DNA of 52,530 nucleotides, from the NCBI GenBank assembly GCA_030747395.1, contig JASLKT010000004.1:1-52530 (forward strand). Reading direction: 5' to 3'. The translations under genes were made by a program, and so were the position numbers. Numbering within the stretch: position 1 is the stretch's first letter; each line of letters begins with the position of its first letter. The stretch comes from Candidatus Thalassarchaeaceae archaeon. GTDB lineage: Archaea > Thermoplasmatota > Poseidoniia > Poseidoniales > Thalassarchaeaceae. Under the pieces are notes generated by a model. That model was given only the letters and a program-made list of their open reading frames with translations. It had not been told where the DNA came from and did not search any database. Below are positions 28,162-36,998 of this stretch, piece after piece.

Positions 28162-29909
28162 ATCTAGGTGCTCTGTTTAGCAGTACGGATATGGCTAGTA
28201 CATTGATGCCAGAGTGGATTCTTCTGCTTGGTATCATCGCGATGATCATCGTCCCCAACCTTGGAAATGCGACCTTCCGCTTGCCCATTCCAGGAAAGGC
28301 TTGGCGCGTCCCTTACTTCATTGGCGGTAAGCGATTTGCATTCACCAGTGACCCTCGCCTTCCATCAGCAATTGCTGCATTCACTCTCTTTGCATCGTTC
28401 ATCACTGCTCTCTTGAGCCAGATGGGTGAAATTGGTGTGGCTGACTCCTGCGTAGCCATTCGAGATGGTGTTGCCAGAGCCGGTTCAGAATGGTGTTCGG
28501 ACGGTTCTGCGGTTCTGCAGGTCGATGCCTTTAGTCGACTGATGGAGATGATTTTCATGGCTGCATTACTCCTCGCAGTCATTGCCAACTGGGATCGCCT
28601 TCCCGCGACACCACACCATCGAATTGCACTCAAAACACAACGTGATGAGGCTGTTGAGAATCGACGGTTGCATCGATTATTGAACAATCGTCGCCAAGTC
28701 GATTTCGCTTTGCTCGTTCTCATGGTCGCTCTAGGGATGTCGACCGTAGCTCTATCCGCAAATCTGTTCATGCTCTTTGTTGGGCTAGAATTGGCGAGCA
28801 TGGCATCATACGTGCTGGTTGCGTTCAACAAGGAAACTCAAGCGGGTCCAGAAGCCGGTGTGAAGTATTTCATCGTCGGTAGTGTTGCTAGCGCCATTGG
28901 CCTTTACGGAATCTCGATGCTCTACATTTGGAATGGCGACCTCTCCATATCCAGTTTGAAGGCGGCATGGGCTGACGGCCCGAATGGAATGGCCACAATC
29001 GGTCTTGGCATGATGTTGGTTGCGTTTGGATTCAAAGTCACTGCAGTACCCTTCCACTTTGCGGCACCCGATGCGTATTCTGGAGCCAGCGGCCCTGTTG
29101 CTGGTATTCTAGCAACCGCGAGCAAAGCAATGGGTTTTGTCGCTCTGATGCGCGTCCTCATTGGTATCACAATGGCTGATGATGGCAGTGAATGGACCGT
29201 CCTGATTGGGGTAATTGCAGCAATTACCATGACATGGGGTAACATTGCAGCGTTGGGCAGCCGAAATCCAAAACGTATGCTCGCATATTCCAGTGTAGCA
29301 CATGCAGGCTACATCCTCGCAGGTATCGCAGCTATTGGCGCACTAGGCCCCGGTGAGGGAAGTGAGCTGATTGCCACCGCTATCATGTTCCACCTTGCAG
29401 TCTTGGTCACATTCAAACTCGGAGCGTTCCTTGTAATCTCATTGCTAGAGTGTGAAGGGCGAGGACATGAACTTGAGCACTATCACGGTCTTGCTCGTCG
29501 AGATCCATTGATTGCCATCTCGATGATGATCTTCATGCTGGCTCTTGCTGGAGTCCCACCGCTGTCTGGCTTCCTATCGAAATTGATGATGGTCAGTGGT
29601 ATCATTTCGAGCACGGTTGGAGATGTGACCGGTTCCAGTCTCTCTGAGGCCATGGATTCGATGTCCTGGGTATTTTGGCTGGCCATTCTGATATTCATCA
29701 ACAGCGCGATATCTTTGTTCTATTATCTACGAATTTGTGTGGTCATGTTCTATGATGAGACCGATCGAAACTTGCGCCTATCCCGTGCACCTATGATTCG
29801 AATCGCCATCATGCTGTGCACGATGGGAGCCGTTGTCTTTGGATTTGGTGTATTGGCAGATATCCTTGCGTCAGCTGCTCACGATGCAGCCCTGGCCCTG
29901 TTTGGTTGA
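28158..29909 (+). CDS. nuoN: Complex I subunit N (NuoN), antiporter-like proton pump
   Basis: A 583-residue subunit, longer than the usual 480-500. The extra length is mainly an N-terminal segment, including a hydrophilic portion with HHRIALKTQRDEAVENRRLH, before the antiporter core. Core motifs are present: LFVGLELASMASYVLVAF (key Glu), GVKYFIVGSVASAIGLYG, FHFAAPDAYSGA and KRMLAYSSVAHAGYIL. It is the last gene of the nuo operon; no nuoE, F or G gene precedes or follows. Confidence 0.96.
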   Translation: MNLGALFSSTDMASTLMPEWILLLGIIAMIIVPNLGNATFRLPIPGKAWRVPYFIGGKRFAFTSDPRLPSAIAAFTLFASFITALLSQMGEIGVADSCVAIRDGVARAGSEWCSDGSAVLQVDAFSRLMEMIFMAALLLAVIANWDRLPATPHHRIALKTQRDEAVENRRLHRLLNNRRQVDFALLVLMVALGMSTVALSANLFMLFVGLELASMASYVLVAFNKETQAGPEAGVKYFIVGSVASAIGLYGISMLYIWNGDLSISSLKAAWADGPNGMATIGLGMMLVAFGFKVTAVPFHFAAPDAYSGASGPVAGILATASKAMGFVALMRVLIGITMADDGSEWTVLIGVIAAITMTWGNIAALGSRNPKRMLAYSSVAHAGYILAGIAAIGALGPGEGSELIATAIMFHLAVLVTFKLGAFLVISLLECEGRGHELEHYHGLARRDPLIAISMMIFMLALAGVPPLSGFLSKLMMVSGIISSTVGDVTGSSLSEAMDSMSWVFWLAILIFINSAISLFYYLRICVVMFYDETDRNLRLSRAPMIRIAIMLCTMGAVVFGFGVLADILASAAHDAALALFG

Positions 29910-29949
29910 GTTATTTCCAACCAATGGCCTCCTGCCTTGACGCCCCGTG

Positions 29950-29977
29950 TTTATGTAGGGCGGTCGATTCGGCGACC
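29950..29977 (+). promoter_or_regulatory. Promoter of aIF-1A: TATA-like box followed by inverted repeat
   Basis: TTTATGTA (29950-29957) lies about 31 bases before the ATG at 29985, so the leader would be a few bases at most. Arms GGTCG (29962-29966) and CGACC (29973-29977) flank ATTCGG between box and start. Confidence 0.5.
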
Positions 29978-29984
29978 TGTTACC

Positions 29985-30569
29985 ATGGGACGACGTCGAG
30001 AGGAAACAGTCGATGAGGAGTTGCTAGCGCAACTTGAAGGCGACTCTAGCGACAAAATCAGAGTACCTCTTCCCAATGAGAGAATTAACGAGATGTTTGC
30101 CATTGCAGATCAAATCCTAGGTGGCCGTAGAGTTCGCGTCGTCTGTGCAGATGGCGAGACTCGTTTGGCACGAATTCCAGGGAAAATGCGCCGTCGCCAA
30201 TGGGTCCGTGAAGGCGATCTCATCGTCGTGCAGCCATGGGATTTCCAAGATGCAAAAGCAGATGTCAAGAAGCGCTATACCAAGACACAATCACTCTATC
30301 TTTCTCGAAAAGGCGTATTGCCTGAAATCGTTGATGTGTTCGGAACAGGAACTGATACTTGGGACGACCTTGATGATGCTGGGATCTTCGGTGGCGATTC
30401 ACAAGAGACACAGGTCTCGAAAGAGGTGGAAGAGGTTACTGAAGGGACCGAGGAAGCCGAAGAAGAAACAATTGCGGATGAACCGGAAAATGCCGCACCT
30501 GCGCCTGAACCAGAGCCACTAGATGACGTGACTGATGACGACATTGACAGCTTGTTTGGGCCGGCATGA
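29985..30569 (+). CDS. eif1A: Translation initiation factor aIF-1A with long acidic C-terminal tail
   Basis: A 194-residue homologue of eIF1A, which binds the A site of the small subunit and supports scanning and start-codon selection. The OB-fold core at about residues 28-105 shows the family pattern RVRVVCADGETRLARIPGKMRRRQWVREGDLIVV and PWDFQDAKADVKKRY. The last 75 residues form a Glu/Pro/Asp-rich tail that typical archaeal aIF-1A proteins (about 100-115 residues) lack; eukaryotic eIF1A also has an acidic tail. ATG 29985 gives the canonical basic MGRRRE start. The RIO1 gene follows immediately. Confidence 0.95.
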   Translation: MGRRREETVDEELLAQLEGDSSDKIRVPLPNERINEMFAIADQILGGRRVRVVCADGETRLARIPGKMRRRQWVREGDLIVVQPWDFQDAKADVKKRYTKTQSLYLSRKGVLPEIVDVFGTGTDTWDDLDDAGIFGGDSQETQVSKEVEEVTEGTEEAEEETIADEPENAAPAPEPEPLDDVTDDDIDSLFGPA

Positions 30570-30659
30570 GGGGGTGAAAAAATCGCGCGACGCCGCAAGG
30601 CTCGTCGCGAAAGCGACTCTCAGGATTGGATTGAATTAGGCGAAACCAAAGGTGAAGAT

Positions 30660-31571
30660 TTGGATTCAGATCCAACGGAAGTTGAACTTTCCATCGAGGC
30701 CGAAAACATCGCACTAGCCGAAGAAAAATGGGACGCTGAAGAAGCCAAACTCCATCTTCATTCAGAGATGGATAAGAAACAGGATTCTTGGTCATGGATG
30801 AAAGAAAAGAAGTACGCCTCAATGTTCAAAGAAATCGAACACAAACTGCAAGGCGTTCTTGGTACGGGTAAATTTGAGTGGGTCGATCGCCGAGTATTCG
30901 ACCAAGTTTTCGATCAACGCACACTTCTCGCAGTGTACAAATTAATGCAACAAGGCCACATTGACACACTGGATTGGCCCATTGCTCGCGGCAAGGAAGC
31001 ACACGTTTTCCATGCGACAACCCCGAACGGAGTCGCCGCAGTGAAAATTTTCCATACAAGTAATGCAGTATTCAAGGGATTGATGCAGTATATTGAGGGC
31101 GATCCTAGGTTTGGGGGATTGCGCCGTCGGCATCATGAATTGGTCAATATTTGGGTGCGCAAAGAGCATCGAAACATGATGCGAATGTCGAAACATGGGT
31201 TGCGAGTTCCTGAGCCCCATGCCCTCTTTCGCAATGTTTTGGTCATGGATTATTTGGGGAACTCAGAAGGGCCAAGTCCGAGATTGCGCGATGTTGAGAT
31301 TGACGAACCCGAACCGATTTTCGATGAACTGTTGAATTGGTTACGCGTTTGTTGGCAGGATGCCGAGTTGGTCCACGCGGATTTTAGCGAATACAACATA
31401 TTGTGGCATCAAGGCGAACCTCGAATTATCGATGTGGGCCAAGCGGTGACCAAAGCTCACCCCAACGCGGAAGAATTCCTTGTTCGAGATGTCACACGCC
31501 TCGTTGAATGGGCTCAAAGGCAGGGTGTTGAAGTCGACGTCGCAGAGGCCATGGCCAACGTGCTGTACTGA
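30660..31571 (+). CDS. rio1: RIO1-type atypical protein kinase
   Basis: RIO1 acts as an ATPase/kinase in late small-subunit maturation. The core shows ARGKEAHVFHATTPNG (P-loop region), VAAVKIFH (catalytic Lys), MMRMSKHGLRVPEPHALFRNVLVMDYLG, the catalytic loop LVHADFSEYNILW and the metal-binding Asp in IIDVGQAV. The start is uncertain. TTG 30660 has AGGTGA four bases upstream and gives 303 residues. The frame stays open back to the aIF-1A stop and encodes a basic ARRRKARRE segment; ATC 30582, five bases after GGGGGTG, would include it. No ATG, GTG or other TTG occurs between. It probably shares a transcript with aIF-1A and converges with the KH gene. Confidence 0.93.
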   Translation: MDSDPTEVELSIEAENIALAEEKWDAEEAKLHLHSEMDKKQDSWSWMKEKKYASMFKEIEHKLQGVLGTGKFEWVDRRVFDQVFDQRTLLAVYKLMQQGHIDTLDWPIARGKEAHVFHATTPNGVAAVKIFHTSNAVFKGLMQYIEGDPRFGGLRRRHHELVNIWVRKEHRNMMRMSKHGLRVPEPHALFRNVLVMDYLGNSEGPSPRLRDVEIDEPEPIFDELLNWLRVCWQDAELVHADFSEYNILWHQGEPRIIDVGQAVTKAHPNAEEFLVRDVTRLVEWAQRQGVEVDVAEAMANVLY

Positions 31572-32294
31572 TCACTCTTCTTCGAATCCAATGGATTCAT
31601 CCTCTGCAAGTTCCATCATTTCCTCAATTGCTTCAGCATCATCGGGGTCAACTTGCGCATCTTTGTAACGCCGTTCTCTCTTTCGTCGTGCCGCTTCTAG
31701 TCCAGGAACTAGTGCATCAAACCGATTATCATCTTGGCGTGAATCAATCGATTCGAGATTGCGTGCAGACATCCGCTTTTTCCGTCTTTCAGTCTCAAGA
31801 TGTTTCAGAACAGATGAGTGTTCGGCACCTTGCAACAATCGTTCAATTGCTTGACTAGCCAATGGCAGTGCTTCTTCATCACCGATGATGACAACCGTCG
31901 AACCATAGATGACAATTTCTGCACCCGAATGCTCCTCAATCAATTCTCGAATACGTCCGTTGCGTCCGATGAGTCGGCTTCGAATGCGCCTCTGTTGGTT
32001 TGCATTCTTTCCAACATATTCTCGCATATCGTGTAGAATGAGGTGTTGATCATCCTTCAGCAACTGTAACGCTCTCTCTGGATTCATTCCGCGTCCAATC
32101 GCCCGAATGACATCTGGAAATTTCATGCGGAGGATGGGGTCAAATTCCTCATTCCATACCACAGATACATCGCCAGTGGTGGAATCAATATGGAGTTTTG
32201 AATTGGTCGCTTCTTCCAAGGCTCGACGTGTGACACCCTTGCGTCCAATCAGGACCGCAATGCGGTCTTGTGGGATTCGAGCCAAGCCCTCCAT
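31572..32294 (-). CDS. KH-domain ribosome-biogenesis protein (Dim2/Pno1-like)
   Basis: A 240-residue RNA-binding protein with two KH units. KH1 has IPQDRIAVLIGRKGVTRRALEE and KH2 has the GxxG-type loop in RLIGRNGRIRELIEEHSG, the layout of archaeal Dim2/Krr1/Pno1 proteins. The family binds the 3' end region of small-subunit rRNA and works with RIO1, whose gene ends at the adjacent base on the other strand. A charged, probably helical C-terminus (about 155-240) extends beyond the KH core. ATG 32294 is chosen. An in-frame TTG at 32324 overlaps the upstream stop as TTGA, so translation coupled to the surface-protein gene is an alternative. Confidence 0.88.
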   Translation of the reverse strand: MEGLARIPQDRIAVLIGRKGVTRRALEEATNSKLHIDSTTGDVSVVWNEEFDPILRMKFPDVIRAIGRGMNPERALQLLKDDQHLILHDMREYVGKNANQQRRIRSRLIGRNGRIRELIEEHSGAEIVIYGSTVVIIGDEEALPLASQAIERLLQGAEHSSVLKHLETERRKKRMSARNLESIDSRQDDNRFDALVPGLEAARRKRERRYKDAQVDPDDAEAIEEMMELAEDESIGFEEE

Positions 32295-32320
32295 TGGCCC
32301 AGCGACCGAGGTCTCCTCTT

Positions 32321-34105
32321 TCAAGACGCCGATTGACGCCGATTGATCACACGACTCGCAAACAAGCCGGCGAGGAGCAAGAGGACGAAGTCTGGTGCAA
32401 AACCACTGACAGAACCGACCACCTCCGGATCGGCGGCACCAATGAGTAAGAATACCTCGTTGTTTCCTTCATCACGCTCTGAGATTACCTCATCCGGGTC
32501 AACAAATACTCGCAGGTCAAATTCACCTGCAGTCAACAAGGTAATGTTCACAGAAATACTCTCTTGTTGATCGATGAAACTATTTGCTGGAATGACCATT
32601 GAATTCAAGGCAGTCCATTGTGTCAATGAGTCACGACTCGCTGGGGCACTCTCAATTCTTACAACTACACTTCCAGAATAGAACTCGTTGGTGTTTATGG
32701 TTGCTTCAAGAACAACCGGATCATCTGAACCTGCTCTGACAATTAAGCGATCGAGTGAAGCATCAGAGATTGAGAAGTCAAGGCCTGGTAAGATGAGGAA
32801 ATGCGAAGCAGTCGTCGTCACCGTATTGCCTGCAGTATCGACAAGTGTTGCTCTTAGAGATAGATACTGCCCTGCTCTGGTTGACCAATCGATGGCAGCA
32901 GACAAATGATTTGAGGTTCCAGAGCCCACACTAAGCCAGTCGGATGAAATATCAGGTATTGTACCTGCACCATTGGAATCAAAGCCATATTCAAGGCTGC
33001 ATGAAGTGACATCGATTCCCGAGTGTGTATCGGTTGAATCGACGGTTACTGTAACCTGTCCAGATAACGAATCTGTGAGTTCAGGCAGAATCCATCCACC
33101 TGCTACGGGGGCGGCCCGGTCCACCATAATTGACACATTGAGTGGGTCGCCAATATTGCCGACACGATCAACCGCTCGGAATTGAATCGTTCGGATTCCT
33201 TCTTGCAAAGACATTGAACCATAGCCTGCAGCACCGATATCGGCCCATTCCTCAGTGCTATCGCGCACGTGGTAAGTGGAAATGCCTGAACCACCATTGT
33301 CATCCGCTCCACTCGATAAATCATTGAAAATCAAGGTTGTTGCAGCCGTCCAACTTCCGGGTGAGACGGAAAGAGATGGTGTCCCTACATCGGGGCCACT
33401 CCGATCAATTCCGATATGGATCGATGTTTGAGCTGAATTTCCTCCTTCATCAAATACGGAAAGAACAGGATTCCATACTCCCTCTGATAGGTCCCCCGGC
33501 GACCATGCCCATGTGTTGAGGATTGTACCCGGTCCATCTTGTGCGGGAGTTCCTGAACCAGGCACATCGGTTAGGGTTGCATGGGAAAGGTGTGAATCCG
33601 AGCCACTCCAATCAAAATTGATTGTGCCCGATTCAGAAGCCGTAAACCACGCACGATTGATAGTTGAAGAGCCGTCCCCAACAACTGCACCTGATGTGGT
33701 CAATGAGAGGCCACTAGGGACTGTATTGTCAACTGTGAAAGTAGGACTGACCACCCAACCAGTAGTGGTTGAATTTGTGAACGTCCCTTCGATTCTCAGT
33801 TGGTAATCTCCATCACTATGCACACTTGTATCCCATGCTGTTAGCCATGGTGCTGTGGTGATATTGGCAATGGGAGTCCATGCGGAACCATCTGAGACTT
33901 CGACGTCGATGTAATCCATACTGACCACATTCGTTGCACGAACTGTGTAAGTTCCCGACAGAATCTGTCCTGAATTGGGGCCTCCACTGAAGTCCAAATC
34001 ATCGCTTCGGCCAGATGTTGCATCCACATCAATCCAAGCCCCATGGGGTGCTAGACACAGCAGAATCACCAAGGATATGGCAAGAATGAAGCGGCGAGAA
34101 AGCAT
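32321..34105 (-). CDS. Surface protein with Ig-like repeats and C-terminal membrane helix
   Basis: A 594-residue exported protein. The signal peptide is at residues 1-24 (MLSRRFILAISLVILLCLAP). Ig-like domains follow, each opening with a phrase like GTYTVRATNVVSMDYIDVEV, LTTSGAVVGDGSSTINRAWF or LSVSPGSWTAATTLIF; GNSAQT, VGNIGDP and DTAGNTVT loops mark their ends, as in big-repeat adhesins. A CARDB-type domain precedes a C-terminal hydrophobic helix and a short VINRRQ tail, an arrangement that could be an anchor or a sorting signal. ATG 34105 follows GGAAGG by 9 bases. It diverges from the next surface-protein gene, suggesting shared control across 133 bases. Confidence 0.82.
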   Translation of the reverse strand: MLSRRFILAISLVILLCLAPHGAWIDVDATSGRSDDLDFSGGPNSGQILSGTYTVRATNVVSMDYIDVEVSDGSAWTPIANITTAPWLTAWDTSVHSDGDYQLRIEGTFTNSTTTGWVVSPTFTVDNTVPSGLSLTTSGAVVGDGSSTINRAWFTASESGTINFDWSGSDSHLSHATLTDVPGSGTPAQDGPGTILNTWAWSPGDLSEGVWNPVLSVFDEGGNSAQTSIHIGIDRSGPDVGTPSLSVSPGSWTAATTLIFNDLSSGADDNGGSGISTYHVRDSTEEWADIGAAGYGSMSLQEGIRTIQFRAVDRVGNIGDPLNVSIMVDRAAPVAGGWILPELTDSLSGQVTVTVDSTDTHSGIDVTSCSLEYGFDSNGAGTIPDISSDWLSVGSGTSNHLSAAIDWSTRAGQYLSLRATLVDTAGNTVTTTASHFLILPGLDFSISDASLDRLIVRAGSDDPVVLEATINTNEFYSGSVVVRIESAPASRDSLTQWTALNSMVIPANSFIDQQESISVNITLLTAGEFDLRVFVDPDEVISERDEGNNEVFLLIGAADPEVVGSVSGFAPDFVLLLLAGLFASRVINRRQSAS

Positions 34106-34120
34106 CGGCACCAATCCTTC

Positions 34121-34130
34121 CACAATATGC
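34121..34130 (-). promoter_or_regulatory. TATA-like box for the minus-strand surface protein
   Basis: Read on the minus strand, GCATATTG lies about 20-24 bases before the ATG at 34105. The transcript would start at or very near the start codon. Confidence 0.35.
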
Positions 34131-34165
34131 ACCGTCCTTCAAGGCTTTCCAATGGGTATCGTAAT

Positions 34166-34215
34166 ACTTCACTTGCTTGGGGTATTTGGGTGTATTCGGG
34201 AAGCAGGTTTGAAGT
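34166..34215 (+). promoter_or_regulatory. Imperfect long inverted repeat upstream of the zinc-ribbon surface protein
   Basis: ACTTCA (34166-34171) pairs with TGAAGT (34210-34215), and the adjoining GCTT (34175-34178) with AAGC (34201-34204), enclosing about 22 bases. The structure ends 23 bases before the ATG at 34239. It could be a leader stem-loop or an operator in the divergent intergenic region. Confidence 0.35.
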
Positions 34216-34238
34216 GCCTCGGCTGTTCTCCTGAACCC

Positions 34239-36938
34239 ATGGAGCGGCGCCCGCTGGCACCTGTCTTGTGCGCTATTCTATTCCTCGCACCAATATTGGC
34301 AATCTCAAGTCCTGTTGGCGCTGAGTTATCAGGTAACGTTGCGTTTAGCACTGAAGGCCTTTCGATGAGCCCTTCAACAGCGGTTGAAGGAGGGAGTGTA
34401 ACTTTCACTCTTTCACTCCAGAATATCGCAAACGTCATTGCTGAAGATGTGGTTGTTGAATTCCACAAAAATAGCTTCGAAATGGGGAACCCCGCCGCAT
34501 TACACATCGTTGACGTCGATGCAAGTTCCTTTGAAGATGTGGACTTTGTTTGGACAAACCTCGCATGGGGGGATGGTGAACAGACATTGGTAATCCGCGT
34601 CAACCACAACAATGATCCAAAAATTATCTCACATGACTTCGATGTTGAGGGACTGGCCAATCTTCGACTGTCCCACTTTGAATTGTCATCCTCTACGGAT
34701 ATACACGAAGGGGATCCCGTTCAAATTCAAATTCAGGTTGAAAATGCTGGACATGCCGATGCTCCAGCCAGCCATCTTGAATTGACTGTTGCAGGAAGTG
34801 CAAATCTCCTCTCAGTGTCTCCATTACAAGTTGGAGACACGGTGTGGATGAATCAGACCGCAACGGCACCATCAGCGGGGACATACGATGTGTTTGGCGT
34901 AGTCAATGCGGACAGCGGAGACAACATCGTCGAATCAACTACAGCAGACAATTCAGAATCCCGTTCCTTGATTGTAGACACGTTGCCCGATTACCGACAT
35001 GCAGATGGCCCAACGGTTGTAGCAGATCCGGGTTTAATTGGTCCTTGGACCGTCAGTGGAACCATCGCAAGAGACGGAGGAACCGGGTCGACAACAGCTC
35101 CACTTGAAATTCGAATTCAGAATGGGATCGCTCTTGAAGTAGTGACTCTGCAATTCACTGATGAAGATGCATTCGCTGAGTACTCGGTGACCATCACTTC
35201 AGCGAACTTGACAGATACAACCCCTGGAGATGTTCATCTTGATCTAGAGATTGATCCCTCTGGTAGTGTTGCTCAATCCAATCCATTCAACAACTTAGAA
35301 TCAACATCTTTGACGATTTATCAGGAACCTAACGTGGTTGTTACAGGGGCCTCACCCCAAACTCCGACCACCGTTCCAGGAAGTATGGTTACATTCACGG
35401 TGACATTGCAAAATGTAGGCATGGTTGACACGAAGGGCGTATTATCGGCTACATTCGATGGCCAACCACTCACACCTCAAAATATCACGCTCCTATCATC
35501 AAATACAGGAAATGAAGGACAATATAGCGCAACTTTCACTGCCTTTGCGGAAGGTCTCACACGCGACATTCCCTTTGAGGCCAGTTGGACCAAAACCCCT
35601 GGTTTTTATGATCGATTGGAAACTGACAACGTCGCGACTAGTTCGGTCAGTCTCAATTCAAATCTCCAGTTGCAATTCCTAGTGAACACAGAGGGATGGA
35701 CGCCCGATGCACCACCACTCTATGCTGGATATGATTACGTTTACACAATCGACGCGCGCGCTCAAAGTGGAGCTGGTAGCGAAACGTTCGATTGTGTCGA
35801 TCGTTCAACGGGAGAGATATTGGACACCACCTCTACATTAGAATTCAGTACCGGTCAACAACAAACCATTCGCTGTGTGATTGCCGCGAAACAACCAGGA
35901 CAAATCGAACTGGCAATCACACCCCATGGCTCTAGTGTACAGACGCCTCATGCTGAGGTTTGGTCTGTAGAATTTGAAGATGGAGCCGATGTTTCAGGTG
36001 GCGATGATTCATCTTCGATAATTCTCTTTGTGATTGCCGGCTTGGTCGCATTGGGTGCACTGATTGGCGCCGTCATTTTGACACGACGTGGATTGGCTGA
36101 TGCTGACCGTGAAACATACGATTTGTGCCCAGCATGTGACGGTGAACTTGAGGGCGATGAAGATATATGTCCACATTGCGACTTCGATCTTAGAGTCGGT
36201 CGTGCAAAATTCCACGATTGCCTTGATTGCAATTCCACAATCCCTTCCATGCTAGAACACTGTCCCTATTGTGGTTCGGAACAAGATATCGGCACCCATT
36301 ATGCCCGACGTGAACGAAAATTCAAACCCCTTCCTGAAGAAATTGGTGAGACGCCTGAAGAAGAAGAAGAAGATGAAGATGAAATCGTTCGAGGTCACGA
36401 AGGTTTCGATACCCATGCAGGTGAACTTGGTTTCAGTGAAGAACAGTGGGAAGGTGAGTGGGATGAGAACCTCACTGAAGCAGAGACCTATTTCGATGCC
36501 AAAGAAGAAGCCCGCCTTGCGGCACAAGAAGCCGCCACCTCCGAAGACGTTGAAACCGAGAACATCGTTGAAAAGACGGAACTCAGCGAAGCCATGGATG
36601 AATTACCAGATCACGATTTAGATGCATTCCTAGGGGATGTTAAATCGAGACAGCACCTCTCTGATGAAGATGTGGAATTGACTGCTTCAGATGCAAGTTA
36701 TCGTGAACAAATTTTCGAACTCACTGGCGAAGACGGTGTATTGCCGGGACAAGAAGTCAATGTCGATTCAATGGTTGACAATACAGTGGTTGGAAATGAA
36801 GTACGTTCTGTCAGCAGTGATTTTACAATTCACGATGGCGATGAACCAGAACCTAAGATTGAACCTGAATCCGAACCCACCACTGATGAACCCACATCCA
36901 AGCGCCGTGGCGTCCGTCGTCGCAAGAAGGACGAGTAA
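34239..36938 (+). CDS. CARDB-repeat surface protein with membrane helix, double zinc ribbon and acidic cytoplasmic tail
   Basis: An 899-residue membrane-anchored protein. The signal peptide is at residues 1-27 (MERRPLAPVLCAILFLAPIL). Four or five CARDB-like beta domains follow (ITLQNIANV-, IQVENAGHADAP-, VTLQNVGMVDTKG-type strands). A membrane helix spans about 590-613. Two zinc ribbons follow at about 629-680 (CPACDGEL...CPHCDFDL; CLDCNSTI...CPYCGSE). A tail of more than 200 residues is strongly acidic and ends in a basic KRRGVRRRKK cluster. Ribbons and tail should be cytoplasmic. The frame is open upstream to 33975, but only ATG 34239 gives a signal peptide. The architecture repeats that of the proteins at 3061 and 10684. 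Confidence 0.85.
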   Translation: MERRPLAPVLCAILFLAPILAISSPVGAELSGNVAFSTEGLSMSPSTAVEGGSVTFTLSLQNIANVIAEDVVVEFHKNSFEMGNPAALHIVDVDASSFEDVDFVWTNLAWGDGEQTLVIRVNHNNDPKIISHDFDVEGLANLRLSHFELSSSTDIHEGDPVQIQIQVENAGHADAPASHLELTVAGSANLLSVSPLQVGDTVWMNQTATAPSAGTYDVFGVVNADSGDNIVESTTADNSESRSLIVDTLPDYRHADGPTVVADPGLIGPWTVSGTIARDGGTGSTTAPLEIRIQNGIALEVVTLQFTDEDAFAEYSVTITSANLTDTTPGDVHLDLEIDPSGSVAQSNPFNNLESTSLTIYQEPNVVVTGASPQTPTTVPGSMVTFTVTLQNVGMVDTKGVLSATFDGQPLTPQNITLLSSNTGNEGQYSATFTAFAEGLTRDIPFEASWTKTPGFYDRLETDNVATSSVSLNSNLQLQFLVNTEGWTPDAPPLYAGYDYVYTIDARAQSGAGSETFDCVDRSTGEILDTTSTLEFSTGQQQTIRCVIAAKQPGQIELAITPHGSSVQTPHAEVWSVEFEDGADVSGGDDSSSIILFVIAGLVALGALIGAVILTRRGLADADRETYDLCPACDGELEGDEDICPHCDFDLRVGRAKFHDCLDCNSTIPSMLEHCPYCGSEQDIGTHYARRERKFKPLPEEIGETPEEEEEDEDEIVRGHEGFDTHAGELGFSEEQWEGEWDENLTEAETYFDAKEEARLAAQEAATSEDVETENIVEKTELSEAMDELPDHDLDAFLGDVKSRQHLSDEDVELTASDASYREQIFELTGEDGVLPGQEVNVDSMVDNTVVGNEVRSVSSDFTIHDGDEPEPKIEPESEPTTDEPTSKRRGVRRRKKDE

Positions 36939-36998
36939 GCATTCTTGAGGCCGTCAGACAGAAATGTGAAACCCTCTACGGAAGGCTGAGGATAGACC

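Noticed and set aside
28158..29909. Mrp antiporter subunits instead of complex I
   Set aside because: The antiporter-like subunits sit in one operon with NuoB, C, D, H and I, so they belong to complex I.
33975..34238. N-terminal extension of the zinc-ribbon surface protein
   Set aside because: The open frame runs upstream opposite another gene's start, has no signal peptide and shows no similarity; ATG 34239 gives a proper one.
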